From Taeniopygia guttata (Eukaryota > Chordata > Aves > Passeriformes > Estrildidae): a stretch of 64,000 nucleotides of DNA. Positions 24,801 through 37,100 of this stretch are shown in pieces. The stretch is from the NCBI RefSeq assembly GCF_048771995.1, contig NC_133030.1:63189501-63253500 (forward strand). The letters run 5' to 3'. The notes below the pieces were generated by a model. It was not told where the DNA came from and searched no databases. It was given only the letters and a program-made list of their open reading frames with translations. How positions within the stretch are numbered: the stretch's first letter is position 1; the number at the start of each line of letters is the position of its first letter. Position numbers and translations under genes: made by a program.

Positions 24801-24934
24801 AGGATGTGAATAATGGGCGCGAGAGGAGGAAAGAAGCACCGGGAATAGGAGAGCTGAACGCAAACCGCAGGGCGAGAAGGAAAGGAGGAGCTGGGTCCCG
24901 AAGCGGGACGGGGTTTAAGGCTCCGGGCAAGGAC

Positions 24935-25215
24935 GTGGAATGATGGACAAGGGGGAACGGCTTCAAGCTGCCAGCGGACAGGGATGGATGGGAGATTGGG
25001 AAGGAATTCTTCCCTGTGAGGGTGGGGAGGCCCTGGAGTGGAATTCCCGGGGAAGCTGTGGCTGCCCCTGGATCCCTGGCAGTGCCCAAGGCCAGGCTGG
25101 GCAGGGCTTGGAGCAGCCTGGAACAATGGAAGGTGTCCCTGCCATGGCAGCGATGGAGTGGGATAGGCTTTAATGTCCCTTCCAGCCCCAAACCATTCCA
25201 TGATCCTGCGGATTC
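24935..25215 (+). repeat. CR1 LINE 3' end, KLHDC1-POLE2 spacer
   Basis: CAGGGATGGATGGGAGATTG, GCTGTGGCTGCCCCTGGATC, GGCAGTGCCCAAGGCCAGGC and AAACCATTCCATGATCC mark a nearly full passerine CR1 tail. Confidence 0.9.
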
Positions 25216-26870
25216 TGTGATAGACACACACAGCAGGACTCCCTGTCTCTCTGAAGGTGAGACAAGCCACTCTCCTGCCAGAAGCAGCAGCTATGAAATA
25301 GTACCAGATATTAATTAAACACTTGGACAGTTCCAGTTCTTACTCTGTTTTATCAACAACCGAGTCAGTTCCAGCTGAACTGTGTGTCCAGCTGGAATTA
25401 ATGGAATTCAAAACAAAACAGGTACAACTCTTCAGAAATAGTAGAGTAGAACTTGGGAGAAATGTGCACTTTAGCATCTTATAAAAGGGCACCAGAAAGT
25501 AATTGTCAAGATTTTCTTGTGACAATAGGATGTACACTTCCTGTGGTGGATCTAGGAGGGAAAATGTTAATTATTCACATGGATAAACTGATAATATTAA
25601 TCACATGTTCTCCTGAATTGGAAGAGACCCACAGGGATCAGCCAGTGCAGCTCCTGGCCCTGCACAGACCCCCCCAACAATCCCACTTTGGGCATCCCTG
25701 GCAGCTCCTGGAGCTCTGGCAGCCTCAGGGCTGTGCCCATTCCCTGGGGAGCCTGGGCAGTGCCAGCACCTCTGGAGGAAGAACCTTTCCCTGAGATCCA
25801 ACCCAAACCTCCCCTGGCACAGCTCCAGGTATTCTCTCAGTGGTGACACAGGGATCAGCACCTGTCCTGAACTCTTAAAATGAGGCAAGGTACTGATGGG
25901 GCTCTGGGATCGTGGTTAAAACGCAGGAGTCAGCATTTGGAAGAGATAAAAAAGCCATGGAAAGCAGACAAACTCTATCTATAGATCTCGAGGTCAGGTA
26001 GAGCTTCAATGTGCTGTCTCAGGAGATGGGATTTTGCCAGTGGAGCAGTGGCAGACTTGGAAATGAGCTGTTTGTCAGTGTAACAAAACAATTCCATGGA
26101 TCCAGGTAGATCCACGCTGGCTGATCCTGGAGCACTGGGCTCTCTCCAGTTGCTCTGATGTCCAGCAAAGCCACGTGAGGTGACACAGACAAAGATCTGG
26201 GCATGGTCTGCAGAGCTGCAGATGGCTCAGTGAAACACAAGGCTGCAGCTCACGCTGGAATACTTTTATATCTCTGGTGGGAGGCTCCAGGCAAGCTAAG
26301 AGAGCCCCCAAATCCAGCAGGATGCTGTAGGAGTGTACTTTATATTCCCTGGTTGGTCATGGCTCTAGAGAAAATTATTTTTGGATGAGGGGCACATCCC
26401 TTCTCCAAGGTGCACCTTCCTTCATGTGGCGAGACAGGAGATGAATGGCAGGATCAGATTTTCTTAGAAGGAGAATAAGCAGTAATTTTAGCAAATTATG
26501 GTACTTATGTAAGAATTGGGCTTATAATTTGCACCTAGCTGCATGCCTGCGACAAAAAAATGAATCATATTTCCTGCCAAAATAGCTGAGACCTGTCAGA
26601 TGGCAGCTCTTTGTCTGAAGAGAGTGGCAGCAGCTTCACCCATGAGCTCACTCCCCGATGAGGAGCAATTATAAACTGTGCAGTTGAGAATGGGCTATAG
26701 AAAATAGCTGACATTTTCTGTCTGTCTTTAAATCCCTGCAGTCTTTAGATCTAACTCTTTCAAGAGTTGCTTTGTGAGCCTTCTGTGGAATCAAGCTGTA
26801 CTTTGAGAGATGGGGATGAGTGTTTCAATGAAGTATCAGGTGTTTTCCATCTGGAGAGAAGGCAGCTACT
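25216..26870. other. Spacer between KLHDC1 and POLE2: one reversed CR1, otherwise nothing recognised
   Basis: A reverse-oriented CR1 lies at 25600-25850 (GACCCACAGGGATCAGCCAG, CTCCTGGAGCTCTGGCAGCC, ACCCAAACCTCCCCTGGCAC). The stretches at 25216-25599 and 25851-26870 show no ORF with family resemblance and no RNA gene that I can identify. Confidence 0.6.
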
Positions 26871-26874
26871 CCAC

Positions 26875-27035
26875 AATCCTGGAACTGTGGCTGTCCTGGA
26901 AGTGTCCAAGGCCAGGTTGGATGAGGCTTGGAACAACCTGGGACAGTGGAAAGTGTCCCTGCTGTGGTAGGGAATGGGATGAGATGAGTATTAAGGTGTC
27001 TTCCCATCCAAACCATTCTGGGATTGCTGTGATTA
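26875..27035 (+). repeat. CR1 LINE 3' end upstream of POLE2
   Basis: GGAAGTGTCCAAGGCCAGGT, GGGACAGTGGAAAGTGTCCC and CCAAACCATTCTGGGATTGC form the usual tail. Confidence 0.85.
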
Positions 27036-27309
27036 TGTAAAAAGAGCCCTGGAGAGCATCCTGTGCTCACAGGACCTGTGCTGACATCACGGTCAGATGT
27101 ATTTGATGGATGTTTTGTGCCAAGAAAATCTGAAGTGAGAGAGATTCTGGAGTACTGGAGATGCAGAGGAACCTGTGCTGGGCCTACAGGGAAAGAGGAG
27201 GGAGAAATATTGTGAGTTACAATGCCTGTAAAGGAACTGATACCGTGGATAATTGTGCTGGGTATCTTGTGTCAATCATATCAAGTGTTTTATGGAACCA
27301 GGGAATTGT

Positions 27310-27975
27310 TTAAGTAGGAAAAGCCCTCTATGAAGGTGGAGTCTGCCAAGGCCGCCACTCCCGCACGTCCCCATATGCCACATCCACATGGTGTTTAAAT
27401 CCTTCCAAGGATGGGGACTCCACCACTGCTCTGGAAGCCTGTGCCAGGTCTGGACAACCCTTTCCATGGGGAAATTCCTGCTGATTCCACCCTGAGCCTG
27501 CCCTGGCCCGGCCTGAGGCCGTTCCCTCTGCTCCTGTCCCTGTTCCCTGGAGCAGAGCCCGACCCCCCGGCTGTCCCCTCCTGGCAGGAGCTGTGCAGAG
27601 CCACAAGGTCCCCCTGAGCCTCCTTTGCTCCAGGCTCAGCCCCTTCCCAGCTCCCTCAGGGATTCTCCAGCCCTTTCCCAGCTCCCTCAGGAACTCTCCA
27701 GCCCCTTCCCAGCTCCCTCAGGAATTCTCTAGCCCCTTCCCAGCTCCCTCACGGATTCTCCAGCCCCTTCCCAGCTCCCTCAGGGATTCTCCAGCCCCTT
27801 CCCAGCTCCCTCAGGGATTCTCCAGCCCCTTCCCAGCTCCCTCAGGAACTCTCCAGCCCTTCCCCAGCTCCCTCAGGAACTCTCCAGCCCCTTCCCAGCT
27901 CTTTCACGGATTCTGCAGCCCCTTCCAGCTCCATTCTCTGCCCTGGACACGCTCCAGCCCCTCCATGTCTCCTGT
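27310..27975 (-). repeat. Reversed CR1 LINE with an internal 31-bp tandem amplification
   Basis: Outer parts are a recognisable reversed CR1: GGGACTCCACCACTGCTCTG, GGCCTGAGGCCGTTCCCTCT, AGCTGTGCAGAGCCACAAGG at one side and CTGGACACGCTCCAGCCCC at the other. Between them, at about 27645-27935, a 31-bp segment (CAGCTCCCTCAGGGATTCTC plus CAGCCCCTTCC) is repeated about nine times. A typical CR1 has this CCAGCTCCCTCAG motif only once or twice. The copy ends about 50 bp before the POLE2 CpG island. Confidence 0.85.
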
Positions 27976-28019
27976 CAGGAGGAGCCTGGAGCCGCCCTCA
28001 GGACTGGCGGTGCTCAGTA

Positions 28020-28154
28020 GAGCCAGCTCAGGGGACAATCCCGGCCCCAAGCCGGTCCCCACACGGGCAGAGCCGGGCCGTGCCGGGCTCCTCCCGCGGC
28101 GGGGCCGGCCCGGCCTGAGGGGGCGGCCCGGGCGCGTTTGGCGCCATCGCCGCC
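28020..28154 (+). promoter_or_regulatory. POLE2 promoter with E2F-type site
   Basis: The CpG island continues to about 28430. TTTGGCGC at 28137-28144, 10 bp before the ATG, matches the E2F consensus TTTSGCGC. E2F control is expected for a replication-fork gene. The ATG has a good Kozak context (GCCGCCATGG). No TATA box is seen. Confidence 0.7.
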
Positions 28155-31100
28155 ATGGAGCCCGAGCGGCTGCGGCGCCGCCTCAGCTCCGCGTTCCGCC
28201 TGCGGGGGCTCGTCCTGCGCCCGTGAGTAGCGCCGGGCGCGACCCTGCTCCGGTCCCAGACCCGAACCCTGCTCCGGACCCGGACCCTGCTCCGGTCCCG
28301 GACCCTCCTCCGGACCCGGACCCTGCTCCGCACCCGGACCCGCTCCGGACCGGCCCCGGGCGGGCCTCGGGCCGGGCAGCGCCGGTGCGCGATGGGGCCG
28401 CGGCCGCTCCGCATCCCCCGCGGCGCCTCCTCAGGATGTGGGGCTGCCTTTCCCAGCTCTTCCTCCTTCCCCCGCTCCTCCAGAGCCATCCCGCCTGTCC
28501 TGCTGCTGCAGGCCCCTTTTATCCATCCCTCTCGTGACCCTGGTGCCACCAAAAGCTGCCCGCGGGCTCCCCTTGGAGCCCTCCCTGATGTTGGGTGTTT
28601 AGTTGAGTTTTTTGTCTGCCTCGGACCCTGACAGCTCTGGGATCTGAGTTCCACTTGCCAGTCTTGTGCTCAGCGTTCTTTACTAGAGGGAGGGATGGCG
28701 TTTCCAAAGACAGGAATGGTGTATTTCCAAATATAATGGGATGTGTTATTTAGAGATGCTAAGGTCAATTAAAAGGGATTCCTGCTTGCAGTGGAAGGTG
28801 TCATGATTTACAAGAGACTGGGTCTCCCATCGTTCTTACTTTCCCTTTCTTTCTCGTGTGTGTTAGTATCCGTTAAATTCTATTTCTGTTGTGGTTGGAA
28901 TGTGATTCTTTTGGACAGTGCCCTGATACTTTCTCTAGAGAGGAGCACAAGTCCAGAACTCCTGACACCACAGTTCCATGAGCTGAGACATTTTGAAGGT
29001 CAGGCTGATCACCAAAATGCCACTTTGGTTGGCCAACAGATGACATTAGTAAGAAAATCATTATATTTAATGCAAGACTCTTGTCTAAGGTTGAGGGGAA
29101 AACCAGATTTCTAAATCTTGTGTTATTGAGAATGAAAATAACTTCTATTTCAAATATATTGATAAACTGGAGCAGGTCCTGTGGGAGCTGTTGAGGTCCT
29201 GGGCTGGAGGCCAGGAAGAGCTGGAAGCTGCTCTGGTGACATCCCAGCTTCAGGGCTACACATGGATTTGGAGTCCAAAATGAGAGATGTGGAGCTGCTG
29301 GAGCGAGTCCAGAGAGGCCACGGAGCTGCTCCTAGGGTTGGAGCCCCTCTGGAGCCAGGCTGGGAGAGCTGGGAATGTTCCCCTGGAGAAGAGAAGCTCC
29401 AGGCAGAGCTCAGAGCCCCTTGCAGGGCCTGAAGGGGCTCCAGGAGAGCTGGAGAGGGGCTGGGGACAAGGGATGGAGGGACAGGACACAGGGAATGGCT
29501 CCAACTGCCAGAGGGCAGGGATGGATGGGAGATTAGGAAGGAATTCCCAGAGAATTCCCAGATACTGGGGTGGAATTCCCAGATTTGCTGTGGCTGCCCC
29601 TGGATCCCTGGAAGTGTCCCAAGCCAGGCTGGACAGTGGGGCTTGGAGCAGCCTGGGACCGTAGTGTCCCTGCTGTGGGCAGGGAGTTGGAATGGGATGT
29701 GCTTTAAGGTCCCTTCCCAGCCAAACCATTCTGGGATTCTGTGATTAGAGGGTCAGAGAACATGGCATGGAGAGAATGTGAAGGATTTGGGCTTATTATT
29801 ATGGGTGTATAGCCTCAAGAAAGGAAGATTCCTGAGGAGTTAATCCCAGTCTTCCTAAAAGTGAGAAGTGTTCTCAATGATGCACAGTGACAGGGCAAGA
29901 GACATTTAATTCTTCAGTGTAACAGCAATTAAACTTTGCAGTTGGTGGAGTAGGGAAGTGCTGGAATCTCCCTCACTGGAAGTTCTCAAGGCTTGTGTCC
30001 ACGGGGCCCAGGACAGCACAACCCAAGCCCTGCTTTCAGGAGAAGGCTGGACCACAGGGTCTTCAGAATTCCCTTCTAACATGGAATTTTTTATGTGAAG
30101 CTGAGGTTCTCCACATCTTTTCCCTGATATTTTCAATCCCAGTGGTTTTTTTTCTTTGACTTAAACCCACGTGCTGTAGTGCAGAGCTAATTATTTCTGC
30201 TTTTTAACCACAAGCCACGTGGTGATGATGTGCACACCTGCCAAAATCAGCACAGTTTGTGTCAACTATTGAATATTAATTGCTTTTTGTGCTTTCTCCT
30301 CTGGGATTAGGGATGCCCTGAAGTATCTCACTGAAGCTTTCCAGTCCACCAGTGAGGGAGAACTTGACGATATAATTGAAAATGTCATCGATGCAGTTGA
30401 AAAACAGCCTTGTAAGTAAACAATTTATTTTTCTTGAGCCAGTTTTCCTGGCATTTCGGATGTCATCAAGACAAAGACAGTTACAGCAGAGTCACTGAGG
30501 TGTCACTGTAGTGTAAAGGGTTGATTGAGATAAATGTATTTTTTGGCCTTTTATTTTGGTTAAACACTGATGTTTGCAATGTCAGCAGAAGACATTTGTG
30601 CCAATTAAAGAGTTGGCAGTGCAGAATATCCTGACTTTTCCAAGAGTAGTAGCAGTGACAGTTATTAAGAGTTTGTCAGGACATCTTTGTACCTGAAACT
30701 GTAATTTTAAATATAAAAAGTGGAGACAGACTATTTACACATGGAGGGACAGGACACAGGGAATGGCTTCCCACTGCCAAAGGGCAGGGTTAGATGGAAT
30801 GTTTTGAAGGAATATTTTAAGTAATATTTTGATGGAATATTTTGAACCTGCTAGGGTGGGGAGGCCTTCAAACTAATTTCAATTATCAGTTTAAATCCAT
30901 GAAAACAGCAATGTGCCCATCTTCAGAACTGTGTTGGAATACTTAAGACAGCAATCCTTGTGATAATGTTCTGGAACCAAATTAACCTCCAGAATGTGAA
31001 GGCTCAGCTCTAACACATTTGTGATATATTTGGCAGCTCTGCACAAACTATAATTGTCTTGTTCTCCATGTTTGGGGAATTCAGGGTGGGCACAGTGTAT

Positions 31101-34100
31101 TTTTTTCCCAAGGAATGTGTCCTTTTGGTGGCAATATTAAGTGATCCATCTGTGTGTCATTACAGAAAACATGAATTATTTGTGTGTATTCCAATAAGGA
31201 GACTCAGCCATTTAATGTAGTGAAATATTGGACATTCACTTCCTTCCTTGCTGCAGGTGTAATCATTGGGATTTTTCTTTCCAGTGTCATCCAACATGAT
31301 TGAGCAGCCCTTGGTGGAAGCAGCTGTCCAGGAATGCAGCCGGGCCCCGGATGAGGCCATGTAGGGTGACATTATTACATTTTATGGGAACTTCTGGGAG
31401 CTGCTGTCATTTCCTTGTTCCTCCTGGGGAAAGGAATGCCAGCCCTTGTCTGCAGTCGTTGCTCTGTGCTTTTGCCTTCCTGCTGCTGCCTTTGCACCAG
31501 TGATGCCTCAGGTTTTGGCTTTTGTATTTTTGTACATTCTGTGCTGCCTTAGTGTGCAGTTCTGTGCTTCATACGAGGGGATGCTGAGCTCTCTGCACAG
31601 AGCAGGGAGACAAAACAATTCCTGCTCCAGCTGGGCACCAAGGACAAATGATCCAAATCTCAGCCCAGGAGCACAAACACCGTGGGCTGGAAAGAGATAA
31701 ACAAGCAGGGTGGGACTGCCTGGGCTAAAGCTGAAATAATTGTGACATCTTCAAATCATGGATGATGTGCTTTAAAAAAGCCTTTGAGTGTTAAAAGCCC
31801 CAAAAGTGAAGAAAAGAAAGAGCAGCTCGGTGCTGGAGGAGAGTCACTGCTTTACTCTAGAAATCATTAATAATCAGAAGGAATGAGATGCAAAAAGCCC
31901 CAAACATTTCCAGGTTTAAAAAGCTTTATTAACACACACTGACACATGCAGGATGAACTGAGCTTGCAGCAAACATGGGGAATCTTTTTCAGTTTGTAAA
32001 GACCATTTTATCCTAGGGGTGAAATGCTTCAAATGGTTAAAACCAAGTGTTTATGGTGATGCCTCAGGTTTGGCTTTTATATTTTCACATTCTGTGCTGC
32101 TTTAGTGTGTGGGTCTGGGCTCCATACCAGGGGATGCTGAGCTCTCTGCACAGAGCAGGGACACAAAACAATTCCTGCTCCAGCTGGGCACCAAGGACAA
32201 ATGATCCAAATCTCAGCCCAGGAGCACAAACACCGTGGGCTGGAGAGAGAAAAACAAGCAGGGTGGGACTGCCTGGGCTAAAGCTGGAATGGGACAATGA
32301 ACTCCAAGGTGCCACTGGAGCAGAACTGATCCCAGGGAGAGCCCCGGGAGCACTCGTGCATTTTGGGGCCATTTTGGTTCATTTGGGTGCAGCCCTGGCT
32401 GGGCTCTGGTGCTGCCCAAGGTGGATCCATGCAGGAGATCCTTTAATAAATCCCGAATTTATTCTGTAACTCCATCCAGCCTCTGCTCCAGGGCAGTTTC
32501 ACGAGGCTTCACCAGGCTGCTCCTTGGAGCGTTTGTTCTCATGGCTGGGCCTCCATGGGGCCCTGAAGAGAATCTGGAATTCTGGAATTCAGCTGCTGGT
32601 GTTGTGTGTTGGGTGTGCTGCAGGTGGAATATTAACCAACACTTCTGGCCATGCTTTATTTGCTTTGCTGTACATGAAAGTTATCTCAAGTTGCTTTTGT
32701 TCCTTTCTTTTCTGAAAGCACTTTGGAAAAGTTTTCCTGTGGGGTGCCTGTTCCTGCTTTTTTGTTTAGTTTTTTGAAGCCCTGATTGATTTCCCTTCTG
32801 TGATAGCACAGTGTGGAGCAATTACTGGAGTTTCTGAGAACTTTGTGATCCTGATGGATGTGTTTCCTTTTGTGTTCCCATCGTGATGCAAAGCATGAAA
32901 AGAGATGGTTTGCTGGGCATGTCAATTAGATCCTGTCATCCCACAGCCTCTCAGGATGGAGAAAAATTGGGTTTAACTTCGCTCCTTGCCTTGGAATCTT
33001 TATGATGCAGATGGTTTAAGTGTGACTTTTCTTTGTGGTGCTTTTTTATACTTAATGTAGGGGGATTTTGTGCTCCAGAAATGAAGAGAAATCCATATGT
33101 CTGGATTCTCAGTGCAGAGTCCTGAAGGGAAAAGCTCTACAGATCACAAGGACAAGTCTTTTAAATTATTTAACTACAAGATACAGGAGAAAGTAGACTA
33201 GAAAATAGGAAGAGAAGATAGGGAACAAAACAAATGTCACTTTAGCCAGCATATTTGTTAGTTTGTTTCATGCACTTCATGGAATCACAGAATGGTTTTG
33301 GTTGGAAGGTGACATTCAGTTAATGCTGTAACTGTTCTTATTTCAGAGAAAACGTTTTCAACATTATTGGAGCCTTTGACATTCCACGTTATATTTATAA
33401 TTCAGAAAGAAAGAAGTTTCTGCCGTAAGTCACCCATATTTTAAGTTTCAAGCACTTCAAGAACAAAGCCTCTATTTCTATAGGATAAGTCTGGTTTTAA
33501 TCTTTCCCTCTTGGGTCTGTTCAACTGAAGCCTGAGTGAGAAAAGTAATAAATGTTTAAGACCAAATTTATGCCACCTAATGAATAAAAAAGACAGTAAG
33601 GCTAAGGACATACATCACTAAAGGTAGTTTGGGTTTGTTTTTTTTTTTTCTCACATTGGGCTGTTTAAATTTATTTTTTTAATAAATTTCATCTGTCTGT
33701 TGCCTGTATTTATTTCTTAGTCTGTATCTTGCAGCTCCCTGAAGCCCTGGGGGGTTTCTAAGGAGAGCTCCAAACGGTAAAAAAGAAAAATTAGGAGCAG
33801 CTGGTGAGAAACTGGAGGAATAATGCTTTTGTTCACAACTGCTTAGAGGCATGACTGCTTTTTTTAAAATGGATTTCTGCAGAGATCTCTTTGGGTGGAA
33901 GGATAAATCTCAAGGCCTGTGAGTTAGAGGGGAATGAAATGGATGCAGAAATGCAGAAACAGAGGATCCTGAGCAGGAATGTATCTAAGTCATGGTGCAG
34001 CTTTTGTGGCCTCCCAGACTTTTTAGATCAAGAAATCATTTTTATGTGGGGAGTATCCCTTTTCTAAATGGTGATTGTGTTGTTTCCTTGCAGCCTGTCC

Positions 34101-37100
34101 ATGACTGACCTGCCTAGGCCGAGTTTGTTTGGGACTGCCAAGGACAAGGCAGAGCTGTTCCGGGAGCGCTACTCCATCCTCCAGCAGGTCAGGAGTCCAC
34201 AGGGATGGATCCCACTTCTCCTTCCAAAAATACATCATGCTCTGAGCCTCATAAACTCTGCCTCCCAGCTTGTCACAAATAACTTCTTTTAGCAGCCTTA
34301 CAGATGCTTTCATGACACTTTTTTTAGGCTTAGTTTTATTATCTGGTGTTATTGGTCATCTGTTTCTTGGAAGTAAATTCTTGTCAAAAGGACTGAATTA
34401 TTAAAAGTTGCTGGATGAAGGAGAGTAAGAACTTTCTGAAGTGTTTTGCATAGTGCTTGAAGCAAAGTGGCTTTTTGGCAGTTCTCATTTATTTTTAAAC
34501 TGAATCACTTCAATTTTGGTTTGTGCAGAGAACTCACAGACATGAGCTCTTCACTCCTTCACCAGTTGATGCTCATCCTGATGATGGCAAGAGCAAATTC
34601 CAGGTAAAAAAATGGAGTTCTTTCCAGTTTTAATCCAGATAATAATAGCAGTTCTTTGTGCTAGCAGCCACTAATGGGAATTTTCTCCTAAGCCACATTG
34701 AGAAATAAGGCTCTGATTTTGGTGATGAGCCTGTATCCTCTGGCTCATCTGTGTGTTCATGTACAGCCATGGCCTGTGGGGCTTTGTCTTGCTTGGGAAA
34801 AAGCAAGCAAGAGGGTTTGAGTTTGGAGAGTTTGATTTGATTCTGATTGGATTATTTGCCTTTGATCCCAGCTAAAGACAGTAGAAACTCTCTTGGGCAA
34901 TCCAGCTAAAGTGGGAGAAGTGATTGTGCTTGGGATGATCACTCAGCTCAAGGAGGTGAGTTCCTTTTTGTTGTGGAGTCTCTGATCACTGCTCCTTCAG
35001 TGCTGTAATACATTAAAAAATGAGAAAACTTAAATATCTCACACCTGACTCATTCTAAGAGACTTTCCCACAAGCATTCAGTGCCAATGTGTGTGGAAAA
35101 TGTCTTTCTTTGTCTTCCCACTACAAAATTTTTATGTCAGCAGCAGTTAGGATTTTTTTTGGCATGTCCCTTCTTGAGAGGCTGGAGCTTCCAGTGGCTG
35201 AGCTTGGACTTGCCAATGTCCTGGACTGTGGTTTTTGGGAGGGGAGCACCAGCAATCCCAACTGCAGCAGCTCCCAGGGGAGCTGCTGAGATACATTTAC
35301 TATAAATGACATTACTTTCAATGCTTGCCAGCTTAAAACATTAAACCCAGCCAAATAATTTCTAAATGCTGACTGATAGATGCTTCTGATTGAAGCATTT
35401 GTGTGTTTGGTATATTTTGCTTTATTAATGAATCCTGTTTTGTAGGGGAAATATTTCCTAGAAGACCCCACAGGAGTGGTCCAGCTAGACCTTAGTAAAG
35501 CAATATCCTTTTGCTGTGATGAGAGAGCTGGAGGAATTTCCTGTAGACCTGCAGGATTTTAAATTGAACAGTAAATCAATGCTGACCATTAAAAACTACA
35601 TATTGAGAGCTGCAGCTCTGTCTTTCTCCTTTGTTTTCCATTCCTTGGCTGCTGCAGCTCCTGCCTTTCCCTTGGATATGGTCACTTTCCCTCCCCATGG
35701 AAGCAGAGCCTGTTCCCCTTCCTGGGATTTTTCTGGACTTACCTGCTCAGGTACCAGGGAATTTCCAGGCTCTTCAGGCAGCCTGTGAACTTTCAGTGCT
35801 GTCCAAATCTATTACACCAGCTGGAAAGCAAATTTTGGTTCAAAAACCTACTTTGAATCTGAGAAAAATACATTCCTTAACCTTCCTGCACCAGTTCCAC
35901 AGTGGATTATACACCGAGTCCTCCTTTGTTCTGGCAGAAGGTAAAGCAGACTGGGTTTATTTTTGGTTTGTAATAAATTATTCTGTTCAAGCTGTAGCTG
36001 CCAGATGTGGCTGAGCAGAGAAGTCTCATTTTGGTGACCATCAGTGAGTCTGGGACTGAGATTTTTTGCCTTCAGCTTTTGCTGGGACCTCGTGGACTCT
36101 GGAGGCAGAGAGGAGGAATTTGGGGGTGTTGGGGCATGTGAGGGTCTGGAGCAGCTTTGAGGATTGGCCCCAGCATGCTTGGAGAGGTTATGGCTGGATT
36201 AGAAAGACAGCCTGGAAAAACCAAAGGAATTATTTAATGATCTGAAAATGCTGCTCTGTGCTGGCAAAGCTTTTTAATGAGGTTTCTCATTAGGATGATG
36301 TAAGAGCTTGCAGTTTTGGAGCCTTGTTATAGCAAAAAAAAAAAGGGCTATTTCTGTATGTGGAATGTTCCTCTGTGCAAGATCCATGGTCTCAGTCTGT
36401 TTCCTGGTGTGTTTTATGCTTGTAAGAAAAAGTTGGGAACAGAAATGAGAGTGTGGATAAGTAAATATCACCCTGTTCCTTCTGTTCTCAACAGTGGGAT
36501 TTGACACAAGGAGCACTTGCATGGGGACCCTTCCAGGACAGGGCCAGCAAAATCATTCCTGTTCCCCTGCATTCCCCCTCAGTGGCTTGTGGGGGCTGTT
36601 CACGTGGCTGTGCAGCAAATCCATTCACAGAAGTGGCTGAGGTTTAAAAAAAAGTTGTTTTCTTGCTCAGCCCTTTTCCCACCCAGATCCTTGGGTGCTC
36701 TGGTTCTGTGGAGCTGCCACAAGAGAGGGATTGATGGAGGCTGGGGCTGGCAGTGCAGCACGGCTGCCAGCTCTCTGACTAATGTCTGGGACATGATGCT
36801 CTTAGAAAAACTGAAGGGTTATTTTGCTCTTCCAAAACCTCCTAGGTTGGTATGAAGATGAAGTTTTTCATGTGAACGCTTTTGGATTTCCGCCCACTGA
36901 GCCTTCTGCTACCACGAGGTACAAAAGTGACTTTTGGCAGCCTCACTCCATGTTTTCCTATGGGTTTCTAAGTAGGATCATTGTTGTTTTGTAATTTCTC
37001 TGACATTCAAGTATGTTATTCTTCCTCCTCCCCAAATGCTTTAAAATAAATATCATTTTAAGGAAGCAATTCTGGGACTTACAGGCACTGTAGTGTTGGC

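Noticed and set aside
27593-28537. 314-codon plus-strand frame across the POLE2 start
   Set aside because: Made of the CR1 minisatellite and GC-rich promoter sequence. The true POLE2 ATG at 28155 is in a conserved frame.
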